From a virus, in the IMG/VR virus record IMGVR_UViG_3300023184_000048, positions 52,742 through 116,741 of that record: a stretch of 64,000 nucleotides of DNA. One strand, written 5' to 3'. Shown here piece after piece: positions 49,178 through 56,877 of the stretch. The translations under genes and the position numbers were made by a program. Under the pieces are notes generated by a model. It saw nothing but the letters and a program-made list of their open reading frames with translations. It had not been told where the DNA came from and searched no databases. Position 1 is the first letter of the stretch. Each line of letters opens with the position of its first letter.

Positions 49178-49363
49178 ATGAAATTCGATAAAAATATATA
49201 TGCTTATGAATTAGGTTATGGTCATGCTGATGGGTTCCATTATCCTCATGATGGAAAGAATCATAATCCTTATGAAAAGAATTCAAAACAATTTGATCAA
49301 TACGAAGATGGGTATAATGAATGGCTTGACAGGAATTTACACTATTCAAAATGCGCTGATTAA
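49178..49363 (+). CDS. Small hypothetical protein
   Basis: 61 residues (KFDKNIYAYELGYGHADGFH, ending HYSKCAD). GYGHADG and YEDGYNEW resemble a small phage family. Stop in the module. Confidence 0.7.
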   Translation: MKFDKNIYAYELGYGHADGFHYPHDGKNHNPYEKNSKQFDQYEDGYNEWLDRNLHYSKCAD

Positions 49364-49378
49364 AAACTAAACTATAAT
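49359..49378 (+). promoter_or_regulatory. Promoter module, -10 TATAAT
   Basis: ACTAAAC variant; +7 to the 49385 gene; TAA ends the 49178 gene. Confidence 0.85.
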
Positions 49379-49384
49379 ACTCAT

Positions 49385-49816
49385 ATGAAGATTACCAATC
49401 AACTATCGGAAAACGAATTTGTTATTGATCTTGGAGATACTCCAGTAGATAATAAGAATACTCATGTTTTAGTTGCTCATGATTATGTGATGTTTAAGAA
49501 ATTGGGAGTTATCTCAACCGATGATTCAAAGTATGAGAAAGACATCTATGGTAAGCATGGATTTTTGTCAAATGGTGTAAAGATTCCTGTGTTGTGCCAA
49601 GTTGGTATCAATCAAATGGGAAGTGTTATTGTTCCTATGCTTAATGAAAGAAAGGAAATGAAGACCGAACATTATAGTCGCTATACTTATAATGATACCA
49701 CTGTGACATTCTTCAATGAAGCTGGGGAGAAGATGATTGCTATTCCTGATGGAAATGGTGGGTTTGAAACTATCAGTGTTGCTCTTTATCAAAAGATTAA
49801 GAGCCTCAAGGATTAA
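49385..49816 (+). CDS. Hypothetical protein
   Basis: 143 residues, beta-rich (FVIDLGDTPVDNKNTHVLVA; TVTFFNEAGEKMIAIPDGNG). Function unknown. Confidence 0.7.
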   Translation: MKITNQLSENEFVIDLGDTPVDNKNTHVLVAHDYVMFKKLGVISTDDSKYEKDIYGKHGFLSNGVKIPVLCQVGINQMGSVIVPMLNERKEMKTEHYSRYTYNDTTVTFFNEAGEKMIAIPDGNGGFETISVALYQKIKSLKD

Positions 49817-49831
49817 AAACTAAACTATAAT
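49812..49831 (+). promoter_or_regulatory. Promoter module, -10 TATAAT
   Basis: ACTAAAC variant; +7 to the 49838 gene; TAA ends the 49385 gene. Confidence 0.85.
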
Positions 49832-49837
49832 ACTCAT

Positions 49838-50122
49838 ATGAATAACGAAGATAAGATTGATTTATTATTAGAAATTGTATGGTATGGTATCCATTGGGCT
49901 GAAGATAATATCAGTGAGAATCCTCATGATGGTAGTATGACGACAATAGCACATCAAATTGCTTGTTGTATCTGTCAATGGTATAATATTGATGGAGTTC
50001 CAACTAGTGAGACATATGATTCTTTGAATTTTGATAATCTCACAACCAAAGAAAAGTTAAAACATGATTTGGTTAATTGGATCTCCCTCTTACAAGAGGA
50101 TCATTATGCTGCTACTCATTGA
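49838..50122 (+). CDS. Hypothetical protein
   Basis: 94 residues, helical, acidic; AHQIACCICQWYNIDGVPTS. Function unknown. Confidence 0.7.
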   Translation: MNNEDKIDLLLEIVWYGIHWAEDNISENPHDGSMTTIAHQIACCICQWYNIDGVPTSETYDSLNFDNLTTKEKLKHDLVNWISLLQEDHYAATH

Positions 50123-50127
50123 TTGAT

Positions 50128-50322
50128 ATGTCTCCTAAATTCTATAACAATCTTCTCTATTATTGTTCAACAATTAGAGATACTTCCGAAAGTGCTGAAA
50201 CATTAGCACAAGAATTCTTAATAAAATTCAGTAATTTATCAAAATGGAATCAGGTTAATATTTCACTTATTATTGATAATGAAGGATTTGAAAAAGCATT
50301 TGAAGAAATAGAAAATTTATAA
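50128..50322 (+). CDS. Small helical protein
   Basis: 64 residues from the ATG 5 nt after the previous stop (SPKFYNNLLYYCSTIRDTSE). Function unknown. Confidence 0.65.
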   Translation: MSPKFYNNLLYYCSTIRDTSESAETLAQEFLIKFSNLSKWNQVNISLIIDNEGFEKAFEEIENL

Positions 50323-50518
50323 AGCCGTTCAACCTAATCAGTTGATAGTCAGAGGTGAAAACTAGATGATGAGAAATGGTGTGATAACCATAAAACACTG
50401 TGGCAATGCTCGTAATGATGGAAGCGTTAGTTGTGATATAATGGAGTTCAAAAGACTTTGAAGTTGTATCAAGTCTTCGGATAAGCAACCCATCTTTAAA
50501 TTTCAAATAAAATCATTC
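50323..50518 (+). ncRNA. 196-nt intergenic segment, probably structured RNA
   Basis: No coding frame of note. Hairpins ATGGT-gtgata-ACCAT (50376-50391) and AAGACTT (50452-50458) pairing with AAGTCTT (50471-50477) are visible. TGAAAACTAGATG (about 50356-50368) is a fragment like the promoter module without a -10. It sits before a module, like the other intergenic RNAs. Confidence 0.45.
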
Positions 50519-50538
50519 ATTAAAAACTAAACTATAAT
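50519..50538 (+). promoter_or_regulatory. Promoter module, -10 TATAAT
   Basis: ACTAAAC variant; +7 to the 50545 gene. Confidence 0.85.
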
Positions 50539-50544
50539 ACTGAT

Positions 50545-50838
50545 ATGAGAAAGATCACAAAACAAACTGTCGAAGCATTTGAAAATAATAAGAATTTTAA
50601 ATCTGGTAATATGGAAGTTTCTTCTGATCAATTTACTAATCGGATGTGGCTTCATGGAAATCTTATTGCATTGAAAGATCATGTGAATAATGTTTTCAAA
50701 GTATCTTTGGCTGGATGGAATACTCCTACCACAAGAGATCGTCTTAATGGTATTACTGGTGTATCCATTCATACTAAGAATGGACAAGCTTACCTTAATG
50801 GTAATAAGATGGATAATAATTATTGGTATATCATCTAA
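50545..50838 (+). CDS. Small hypothetical protein
   Basis: 97 residues. KSGNMEVSSDQFTNRMWLHG, then GVSIHTKNGQAYLNGN, is a compact beta pattern found in phages. TAATG overlap with the next gene. Confidence 0.75.
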   Translation: MRKITKQTVEAFENNKNFKSGNMEVSSDQFTNRMWLHGNLIALKDHVNNVFKVSLAGWNTPTTRDRLNGITGVSIHTKNGQAYLNGNKMDNNYWYII

Positions 50839-51014
50839 TGAATCCTAAACTTAAAAAAGCTTTATTTGATGCTGAAAGTGTGGCTCACTTACAAGGTTAT
50901 GAATGGTATATCTTACCATTATCAGACACAGCAAGACTTATGTATCAACTTCTTATTGATAATGGTGTTGATGTGGATAAGGCAATTGATGAATCAGATA
51001 TTAGATTTAGTTAG
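50838..51014 (+). CDS. Small hypothetical protein
   Basis: 58 residues, acidic helix (NPKLKKALFDAESVAHLQGY). Function unknown. Confidence 0.65.
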   Translation: MNPKLKKALFDAESVAHLQGYEWYILPLSDTARLMYQLLIDNGVDVDKAIDESDIRFS

Positions 51015-51052
51015 ATTAAAAATAAACAACAAATAAAATAGAAGCAAAAAAT
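51015..51052 (+). promoter_or_regulatory. Variant A-rich promoter-like element
   Basis: ATTAAAAATAAACAACAAAT with TAAAAT nearby and an A-rich leader before the 51053 ATG. The same ATTAAAAATAAACAA word precedes the 57498 gene, suggesting a second module type. Confidence 0.5.
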
Positions 51053-51502
51053 ATGGCACAACCCGTAAAGAAAATAGTAAGAAAGAAAGTAGTTGCTAAA
51101 ACACAAGAGCAAAAATATACAGAACTTCAAAATTTGATGGTTGAGTTTTTTGGTCTTGAAGTTGGTGATAGTGTTCAAGTTATCAGTGAAGTTGAAGAGA
51201 ATGAAAGTGGTTCTTGTAGCGACCAATCCAATAATATTGGAGAGATTTTGGCAATTGAAGACATTTCTATTGATGGTATATTTCTTTCAGATGAAAATTG
51301 GTATCCAGTATATGCTCTTAAGAAAGATTTAAATAGTTTCAAAATCAATGATGATTATACCGCACAAATTGATGATGATGGTTCTGTAATTATTGGTTGC
51401 ACTACTGTTGGCTTTGATCTTCTTACTAAGATTTATACTGCTGCATTGGCCAAGCATGAAGAGTATATTGATATTTTTGACGATGAAAACTATAACTCTT
51501 GA
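51053..51502 (+). CDS. Hypothetical protein with basic N-terminus
   Basis: 149 residues. The first 20 are Lys-rich (AQPVKKIVRKKVVAKTQEQK). Then an acidic beta domain (VGDSVQVISEVEENESGSCS) that may be an SH3-like fold. Overlaps the next gene by 20 nt. Confidence 0.7.
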   Translation: MAQPVKKIVRKKVVAKTQEQKYTELQNLMVEFFGLEVGDSVQVISEVEENESGSCSDQSNNIGEILAIEDISIDGIFLSDENWYPVYALKKDLNSFKINDDYTAQIDDDGSVIIGCTTVGFDLLTKIYTAALAKHEEYIDIFDDENYNS

Positions 51503-51755
51503 TCAATTCAGAGAACTAATCAAATCTGCTTATACTCTTGAAGTTGATGGATTAATTGTTCAATCATATTGTATCTTTGATAATCCAGAAAATGAATTCT
51601 TCCTATGGATTTCTTTAGATAATAACTTATTCATTAAGTTCTATTCAGATGATAATCAAGAAATTAGACATGATGAAAAGGGTCTGTATCTGATGGATGA
51701 ATTGGGAATCATTTTTGCGGTGATGCCAATTATGAAGGAAATTTTAAATGATTAA
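51483..51755 (+). CDS. Hypothetical protein
   Basis: 90 residues from the ATG inside the end of the previous gene (KTITLDQFRELIKSAYTLEV). Stop in the module. Confidence 0.7.
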   Translation: MKTITLDQFRELIKSAYTLEVDGLIVQSYCIFDNPENEFFLWISLDNNLFIKFYSDDNQEIRHDEKGLYLMDELGIIFAVMPIMKEILND

Positions 51756-51770
51756 AAACTAAACTATAAT
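51751..51770 (+). promoter_or_regulatory. Promoter module, -10 TATAAT
   Basis: ACTAAAC variant; +9 to the 51779 gene; TAA ends the 51483 gene. Confidence 0.85.
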
Positions 51771-51778
51771 ACACTTAT

Positions 51779-51964
51779 ATGAAAACACAATTCGTCGCAC
51801 CACAAAAGAGTCTTATCAGTTCGTGGAAGCATGAAGCTTTCACTAAGCCTAAGAAAACTGTGGAAATGATTAAGAAGTCTCTTGGCAATAAGCCTCAAAG
51901 TTTGATTTATATCAGGGGAAGTGTTGCCAAGGCTGGTAATGCCGAACATAGCAATCTTTATTAA
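51779..51964 (+). CDS. Small basic hypothetical protein
   Basis: 61 residues (KTQFVAPQKSLISSWKHEAF), codon use of a well expressed gene. Function unknown. Confidence 0.7.
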   Translation: MKTQFVAPQKSLISSWKHEAFTKPKKTVEMIKKSLGNKPQSLIYIRGSVAKAGNAEHSNLY

Positions 51965-51975
51965 TCTTAAAATAC

Positions 51976-52185
51976 ATGTCAAATAATAAACAAGGAAGTT
52001 TAGGTAATATACTTGCAGCGATTTGTAGCTTTTTTATTCCCGGATTAGGTCAATTATTTCAGGGAAGATTGATGATTGCAATTGTTCAATTTGTATTGAC
52101 AATTATGCTTTGGTGTATATTGTTGGGTTGGATTATTCATATCTGGTCAATTATTGATGCTGCAAAGTTTAATCCCGCAGATTAA
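51976..52185 (+). CDS. Small two-TM membrane protein
   Basis: 69 residues. ILAAICSFFIPGLGQLFQGR, then a long second helix FVLTIMLWCILLGWIIHIW, and DAAKFNPAD at the end. The PGLGQ...G motif is typical of small bacterial membrane proteins (TM2/YccF-like), so host origin is likely. Confidence 0.8.
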   Translation: MSNNKQGSLGNILAAICSFFIPGLGQLFQGRLMIAIVQFVLTIMLWCILLGWIIHIWSIIDAAKFNPAD

Positions 52186-52200
52186 AAACTAAACTATAAT
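52181..52200 (+). promoter_or_regulatory. Promoter module, -10 TATAAT
   Basis: ACTAAAC variant; +7 to the 52207 gene; TAA ends the membrane-protein gene. Confidence 0.85.
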
Positions 52201-52206
52201 ACTCAT

Positions 52207-52647
52207 ATGAACAAAATCAAATTTGAGCAGGAATTGGTTCTTTCTAATTCATATAGTTCCAAGAATATTGGTAAACATATCAATGAAATGGAGCTTCGTA
52301 TTCATCCTCATGGCAAGTCTGGTTGTATCATTTGGAATTATTGGCCAGAGAATGATGAAGATAACATGGATGAAACTGTTATTGGTCTTTGGTTCAATGG
52401 TAATGAAGAAGTCGAAGATTATGATGGTGTCTTTGAACTTCCTACCGAAGCTTTAAAACTTATTCGTGATAATGGATATGGGTTTAATGAAGATATGAGG
52501 GAAAGTTATCCTGATCCCACACCAGAATTTACCAAAGAATATGTCAAAGGTATTCTGGGAAATCTTCTCAATGAAACAAAGTCTGATAACTGGGATTGGA
52601 ATGGTAAAAAGACTTTGATGATTCTTGCTGAAAGATTGGGTGTTTGA
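52207..52647 (+). CDS. Hypothetical protein
   Basis: 146 residues; beta-sandwich-like first half (ELRIHPHGKSGCIIWNYWPE), helical end. Function unknown. Confidence 0.7.
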   Translation: MNKIKFEQELVLSNSYSSKNIGKHINEMELRIHPHGKSGCIIWNYWPENDEDNMDETVIGLWFNGNEEVEDYDGVFELPTEALKLIRDNGYGFNEDMRESYPDPTPEFTKEYVKGILGNLLNETKSDNWDWNGKKTLMILAERLGV

Positions 52648-52658
52648 GTAAATGATCT

Positions 52659-52766
52659 TATCACCAAGGGATTTGAATATCTCATAATAGCTTAATTAAA
52701 GCCTTCGTATAGTAACGATGAGTTCTGGTAATAATCCAGTTATGAGTAAAAAATCCCTTGGTGATA
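52659..52766 (+). ncRNA. Structured RNA with 16-bp closing stem and cloverleaf-like core
   Basis: TATCACCAAGGGATTT (52659-52674) pairs perfectly with AAATCCCTTGGTGATA (52751-52766). Inside, CTCATAA (52681-52687) pairs with TTATGAG (52740-52746) and encloses three hairpins: GCTT/AAGC (52690-52702), TCGT/ACGA (52705-52718) and CTGG-taataat-CCAG (52725-52739). The inner 66 nt has a tRNA-like shape but lacks the TTCGANN T-loop. Confidence 0.7.
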
Positions 52767-52769
52767 TTC

Positions 52770-52789
52770 TTTAAAAACTAAACTACAAA
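52770..52789 (+). promoter_or_regulatory. Promoter module, -10 TACAAA
   Basis: Weak -10, but +7 to the 52796 gene is kept. Confidence 0.7.
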
Positions 52790-52795
52790 AAGAGT

Positions 52796-52978
52796 ATGAG
52801 TCGTTCAAAGAAGAAAGATTATCCTAATATATTTGATTCTCGTAGATTTGATTGGAGTTGTAGGAATCATGGTTCATGTTGCTATTGCCAACATAATAGA
52901 ATATTCTTTGATGAGAAAGCTAGAGCTAAAGCTGATTTAAAAGAACAAGAAAAAGATTATCAATACTTAGAAGATTGA
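52796..52978 (+). CDS. Small Cys-rich basic protein
   Basis: 60 residues. SRSKKKDYPNIFDSRRFDWS, then CRNHGSCCYCQHNRIF with four Cys and two His suggests zinc binding. Similar small proteins occur in other phages. Confidence 0.75.
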   Translation: MSRSKKKDYPNIFDSRRFDWSCRNHGSCCYCQHNRIFFDEKARAKADLKEQEKDYQYLED

Positions 52979-52997
52979 TTAAAAACTAGGTTAAAAT
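52978..52997 (+). promoter_or_regulatory. Promoter module, -10 TAAAAT
   Basis: ACTAGGT variant; ATG of the helicase at +29, giving a 22-nt leader, rare here. Confidence 0.75.
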
Positions 52998-53025
52998 AGT
53001 AACGTAAGCGAAACCACTACTTATT

Positions 53026-54552
53026 ATGCAAGATACACTTCAACAAATCGCTATTTATGATTGGGTTAAGAATCCTAATCCTGCTAAAAAGAATCTTATT
53101 GTTAAGGCTAGGGCGGGTTCTGGTAAGTCTAGTTCTGCTTGTAAGGCTATGCAGTATATTACTGGTAGTGGTCTTATGTTGGCCTTTAATGCTATGGCTG
53201 CTAATGAGCTTAAAACTAAGCTTATGAATATGGCTTTGCCTAATGTCACAGCTTCGACTTTTCATGCTGCTGGTAAAGGGATGCTCTATAAGGCTTTTGG
53301 TTATCATAAGGTCAATGCATCTAAGGTATATTTCATTACTGAGAATTATTGTCAAAGTGAAACACTAACTTATGCTCGTAATTTTATTGCGAAGTTGGTT
53401 GGGTTTGCTAAACAAAATGCCTTTGGAGTTAAAGGTGAAACTCTTATTAGTGATACACAAGCATGGATGGACATTATTGCTCATCATGATATTACTCTTG
53501 AGGCTGATGTTGATTTCCTCACTGTAATTGAGATTGCCAAGGATGTATTGATTGAGTCTAATAAAGATTTGAAGTGTATCGACTTTGATGATATGTTATA
53601 TCTTCCATTGATTTATGATGTGAAGTGTGATCAATACGATTGGCTTGTTGTTGATGAAGCTCAGGACACCAACCTTTGCAGGAAGATTCTTGCTCGTAAA
53701 CTTCTTAAAATTAGTGGTCGTGGTATTTTTATTGGAGACGATTTTCAAGCAATCTATCAATTCTGTGGAGCTGAGAGTAATTCTTTAGATCTTATTGCTG
53801 AGATGTTTGATTGTGAAGAATTACCACTGTCAGTCTCATTCCGTTGTGGTAAAAAGATTATCGAATCTGCTCAATTTTATTGCCCTGATATTCAGGCATT
53901 CGATAGTAATTCTGAAGGATCTATTACATACACAAAATATCAGGAGTTTGTTGATAATGCTCTCAACATTAAACTTGACAGAAGTGTGGGGATTCTTTGT
54001 AGGAATAATGCTCCTAATGTTGCACTTGCATTCGCCTTAATAAAGCAAGGAATAGGATGCAGGATCGAGGGAAGAGATATTGGTAATGATCTCAAGAAGC
54101 TTGTTAAGAAATGGAAGCGTGTCACTGATCTTGATCAATTCACTATTAAGCTTACTGAATTCTTCACCAAAGAATTTGAAAAGGCTAACTATGCTAAGAT
54201 GCAACTTCTTGAGGATAAGTTAGATGTTATGATCGTGCTCATTGAACGTGTGCAAAGTCTCGGTAAGAATGATATGTATTCTTTGGAGAAATTGATCACG
54301 GATATGTTTACCGACTCCACCGATGATAATGTTCCCAACGTGGTGACACTTAGTTCTATTCATAAGGCCAAAGGATTGGAGTGGGATACTTGTTACATGC
54401 TTGATATGCAACAATTTATCCCTTCTCGTTATGCAAAGCAACAATGGGAATTAGATTCCGAAAATTGCCTAGCTTATGTTGGTATTACTCGCGCAAGACA
54501 CGAATTGATTCACCTCACGGATGCACCTAAAAGAAGGAATAAAGAAGATTAA
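53026..54552 (+). CDS. UvrD/Rep-type SF1 DNA helicase
   Basis: 508 residues. Walker A KARAGSGKSS (28-36), motif Ia-like STFHAAGKG, Walker B VVDEAQD (208-214), motif III GDDFQAIYQF (238-247), motif IV LSVSFRCG, motif V LSSIHKAKGLEWD and motif VI AYVGITRARHE. Unwinds DNA 3' to 5', probably in phage replication or recombination. Codon use is of the well expressed type. A Hint-domain gene follows 36 nt after its stop. Confidence 0.92.
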   Translation: MQDTLQQIAIYDWVKNPNPAKKNLIVKARAGSGKSSSACKAMQYITGSGLMLAFNAMAANELKTKLMNMALPNVTASTFHAAGKGMLYKAFGYHKVNASKVYFITENYCQSETLTYARNFIAKLVGFAKQNAFGVKGETLISDTQAWMDIIAHHDITLEADVDFLTVIEIAKDVLIESNKDLKCIDFDDMLYLPLIYDVKCDQYDWLVVDEAQDTNLCRKILARKLLKISGRGIFIGDDFQAIYQFCGAESNSLDLIAEMFDCEELPLSVSFRCGKKIIESAQFYCPDIQAFDSNSEGSITYTKYQEFVDNALNIKLDRSVGILCRNNAPNVALAFALIKQGIGCRIEGRDIGNDLKKLVKKWKRVTDLDQFTIKLTEFFTKEFEKANYAKMQLLEDKLDVMIVLIERVQSLGKNDMYSLEKLITDMFTDSTDDNVPNVVTLSSIHKAKGLEWDTCYMLDMQQFIPSRYAKQQWELDSENCLAYVGITRARHELIHLTDAPKRRNKED

Positions 54553-54576
54553 ATGTTGCATCTGTAATCTGCCGTG

Positions 54577-54582
54577 TAAATA
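54577..54582 (+). promoter_or_regulatory. TAAATA late-type -10
   Basis: 5 nt before the Hint-domain gene ATG, exactly as for the homing endonuclease genes. Confidence 0.5.
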
Positions 54583-54587
54583 TATAC

Positions 54588-55403
54588 ATGACAGATAATA
54601 TAAACAATGTCGAGACAGCAATCAAGAATGGTAAGTTCAAAGTAATCTCCAGACCAATAATTCCCATAGAAGATTTAAAGGTTGGAGATTATCTTTCATC
54701 TTATCATTTTGCAGATTCCGCTGTATATGCTAGGATATTGAAATCTATTGATAAGGTTTCCTACTCTGGGAAAGTATTGGTTGTGAGTGTTGATAATAAT
54801 ATTGTCAGACTAACTCCAGATAATGATTGTTTGGTTAGATATAGATGTAGAGAGAATGATCATTGCGTTTATGTAATGAAAAAGGGGAAAGCTTTCAGAG
54901 TTGGTATGAGTAAGATATGGCATGAGGATAATGGATGTGGTCCTTATAAAAGATTGGTTGAAGAGTCTGGTGATGAGTCTTGGATTTTAGGTATATTTCC
55001 ATCAAGAAGACATGCCCTTTTAGAAGAAGCGAAAGTATCAATAAGATTTAGATTACCCCAAACTATGTTTTCCTATAAAGAAGGTCGAGGATCATGGACA
55101 CAAGAAGAATTTGATGATGTTTGGGGTGAAGTTGATAATTATGAAGACGCTAAGAAAGCCTTAGAGTATTACAATAGAGATATTAACTATCCCTATTTTG
55201 ATAGATCTAAATTACACACTTCTATAAAAAGACCTCATGTTGTAAAGGCTTGTAATATTTTAAAAAATTCCGAAATGTTTATCCGCAACAAAAAGTGGAT
55301 GAACATTGATATCTCGGAGGATACTTATGAAGGTGATATCTATAAACTAATTGTTGATAAAGATAACAACTATTTTCTGAACAATATCTTAATTAAAAAC
55401 TAA
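54588..55403 (+). CDS. Free-standing Hint (intein-like) protein with GIY-YIG-like core
   Basis: 271 residues. N-terminal Hint-like: RPIIPIEDLKVGDYLSSYH, then VSYSGKVLVVSVDNNIVRLT and PDNDCLV (block B, TPxx). The middle, residues about 90-180, is GIY-YIG-like: HCVYVMKKGKAFRVGMSK, RLVEESGDESWILGIF, RHALLEEAKVSIRFRLPQTM. C-terminus: YKLIVDKDNNYFLNNILIKN, matching intein blocks F/G, which end in Asn. There are no exteins and no N-terminal Cys, so no self-splicing is expected. The final IKN* is encoded by the promoter module. Confidence 0.75.
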   Translation: MTDNINNVETAIKNGKFKVISRPIIPIEDLKVGDYLSSYHFADSAVYARILKSIDKVSYSGKVLVVSVDNNIVRLTPDNDCLVRYRCRENDHCVYVMKKGKAFRVGMSKIWHEDNGCGPYKRLVEESGDESWILGIFPSRRHALLEEAKVSIRFRLPQTMFSYKEGRGSWTQEEFDDVWGEVDNYEDAKKALEYYNRDINYPYFDRSKLHTSIKRPHVVKACNILKNSEMFIRNKKWMNIDISEDTYEGDIYKLIVDKDNNYFLNNILIKN

Positions 55404-55411
55404 CCTAAAAT
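55392..55411 (+). promoter_or_regulatory. Promoter module, -10 TAAAAT
   Basis: ACTAACC variant; +10 to the 55421 gene; TAA ends the Hint gene. Confidence 0.75.
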
Positions 55412-55420
55412 ACTAATATC

Positions 55421-55711
55421 ATGAACTTCATTCGATATGACAAGTATAAACTAGGTAGGTGGAATCATGATCCTAGATATCAAATGAGTATCATCGGAGA
55501 GATTGATGATATGTATATCGTCTGGGATCATGACTTCTGTATCTTTACCACTTGGATGAAGAGGAATGTCACTATCATAGATAACTCTGATGATGTGAAC
55601 TTTCAGAATGCTTATTGCATTTATATCAAAGGTGTTTATCATAGTATTAGAAAATTTGAAGACAAACTAAAAGATGCTGTTGAGAGGGAATTATCATTCA
55701 TTAAAAACTGA
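55421..55711 (+). CDS. Hypothetical protein
   Basis: 96 residues, beta-rich (KLGRWNHDPRYQMSIIGEID); C-terminal FIKN* from the module. Function unknown. Confidence 0.7.
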   Translation: MNFIRYDKYKLGRWNHDPRYQMSIIGEIDDMYIVWDHDFCIFTTWMKRNVTIIDNSDDVNFQNAYCIYIKGVYHSIRKFEDKLKDAVERELSFIKN

Positions 55712-55719
55712 AGTAAAAT
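55700..55719 (+). promoter_or_regulatory. Promoter module, -10 TAAAAT
   Basis: ACTGAAG variant; +7 to the 55726 gene; TGA ends the 55421 gene. Confidence 0.75.
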
Positions 55720-55725
55720 ACTTAC

Positions 55726-55905
55726 ATGAAGCGTCAACAAATGATTTCTTATCTTGAAGGTATTATTTATACCGCAAATCTTCTTAAAGAGGATGTCAAT
55801 CTAAAACTTCCTGATAATTATGAGGATGAATTATTATCAGAGTTGGAAAGGATTGAGAATGACTTGGATTCAATTCAGGATTATATCAAAGATCCAATTC
55901 CTTAA
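55726..55905 (+). CDS. Small acidic helical protein
   Basis: 59 residues (MKRQQMISYLEGIIYTANLL, ending YIKDPIP). Supported by the promoter at +7. Function unknown. Confidence 0.65.
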   Translation: MKRQQMISYLEGIIYTANLLKEDVNLKLPDNYEDELLSELERIENDLDSIQDYIKDPIP

Positions 55906-55918
55906 CAATCAATAACTT

Positions 55919-56068
55919 ATGTCTAAAATCTGTATCAATAATGAAGGTCTTGAAAAGTATTTGACAATCGGTAAGTCTTATACTATCCTAATGAAGTCTG
56001 AGACTCTTTATGAGATCTTAAATGATTTAGGTGTGAGAATGTTCATCGGAACTGAAAGATTTCAATAA
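55919..56068 (+). CDS. Small hypothetical protein
   Basis: 49 residues (MSKICINNEGLEKYLTIGKS, ending GTERFQ). Its stop abuts the next module. Function unknown. Confidence 0.6.
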   Translation: MSKICINNEGLEKYLTIGKSYTILMKSETLYEILNDLGVRMFIGTERFQ

Positions 56069-56087
56069 TTAAAAACTAGAATAAAAT
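56068..56087 (+). promoter_or_regulatory. Promoter module, -10 TAAAAT
   Basis: +7 to the 56094 gene. Confidence 0.8.
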
Positions 56088-56093
56088 AACAAC

Positions 56094-56693
56094 ATGCAAA
56101 CCGTTAATATCGAAGATCTAAAAAGTAAAATCAATAAAGTTAAACAAACTATTGATGATGTAAAGAATTTTAAGAACATTAAGATTGGTTCTCGTCTAAT
56201 TTGGAAAGATAGTTGGAGTAATTGTGGTGTGGGTGAATATATTTTCACTTTTGTCGGAACCGGATATGTATTGGTAAACCTTGGAGAACATGGGGGTTAT
56301 TGGAGCTTTCCAATTGAGAATCGTGATGATGCCATCACTGGAATTATCAATCTAGAGTATGATGGAACCTTTAGACTTGTTGGTGATCCTCTTATTTCTG
56401 ACCTTGAAAAAGAATTGAAAGATCTTAAGGATCAACTTGAAGAAGCTCTCAATCCTAAAGATCTTAAATGTTCTGATGCTCCTGATGGTTGGTATGTTAT
56501 CAGTGGAAAAACATTTGATGGACTTTGGGCAAATAAGTCGATTCAAAAGGGTGATGTTGTCTTTATCAAAAATGGTATTGTCTTTATGAAAGATCACGGA
56601 AAGTTTTCTGATTCTCATGATCAGAATGAATATTGTATTGAGGGTCTTAGGAAAAGTGCATGGTATGGATATCTCGTTGAGAAACTCCCATGA
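56094..56693 (+). CDS. Hypothetical phage protein
   Basis: 199 residues. Two similar beta units (KIGSRLIWKDSWSNCGVGEY; SDAPDGWYVISGKTFDGLWA) flank a helical linker (LEKELKDLKDQLEEAL), suggesting an internal duplication. ATGA overlap with the next gene. Confidence 0.75.
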   Translation: MQTVNIEDLKSKINKVKQTIDDVKNFKNIKIGSRLIWKDSWSNCGVGEYIFTFVGTGYVLVNLGEHGGYWSFPIENRDDAITGIINLEYDGTFRLVGDPLISDLEKELKDLKDQLEEALNPKDLKCSDAPDGWYVISGKTFDGLWANKSIQKGDVVFIKNGIVFMKDHGKFSDSHDQNEYCIEGLRKSAWYGYLVEKLP

Positions 56694-56863
56694 ATGTCAC
56701 TGAGTTTCAATCACTTAAAGATCTAAGCAATCTTATTCCTTGTAGGAAAGTTGCTTATGATAATTCTGAAGAGTTGAAGGTTTCATTATATGGTGAAAAG
56801 TTTAATGATCTATTAGCTTTCTATAAAGACCAATGGCACTACATCTCAACTATTAAAAACTAA
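56690..56863 (+). CDS. Small hypothetical protein
   Basis: 57 residues (MNVTEFQSLKDLSNLIPCRK); the ATG overlaps the previous stop, and the end TIKN* lies in the module. Confidence 0.65.
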   Translation: MNVTEFQSLKDLSNLIPCRKVAYDNSEELKVSLYGEKFNDLLAFYKDQWHYISTIKN

Positions 56864-56871
56864 ACTAAAAT
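56852..56871 (+). promoter_or_regulatory. Promoter module, -10 TAAAAT
   Basis: ACTAAAC variant; +7 to the 56878 gene; TAA ends the 56690 gene. Confidence 0.8.
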
Positions 56872-56877
56872 ATTGAT

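Noticed and set aside
50323-50518. Group I intron
   Set aside because: I could not identify P3/P7 core pairings or a split gene around it; only local hairpins are visible.
54588-55403. An active self-splicing intein inside the helicase
   Set aside because: The helicase has its own stop codon at 54552 and full motif VI; the Hint protein starts with its own ATG, lacks a Cys/Ser nucleophile at position 1 and has a stop after the final Asn.
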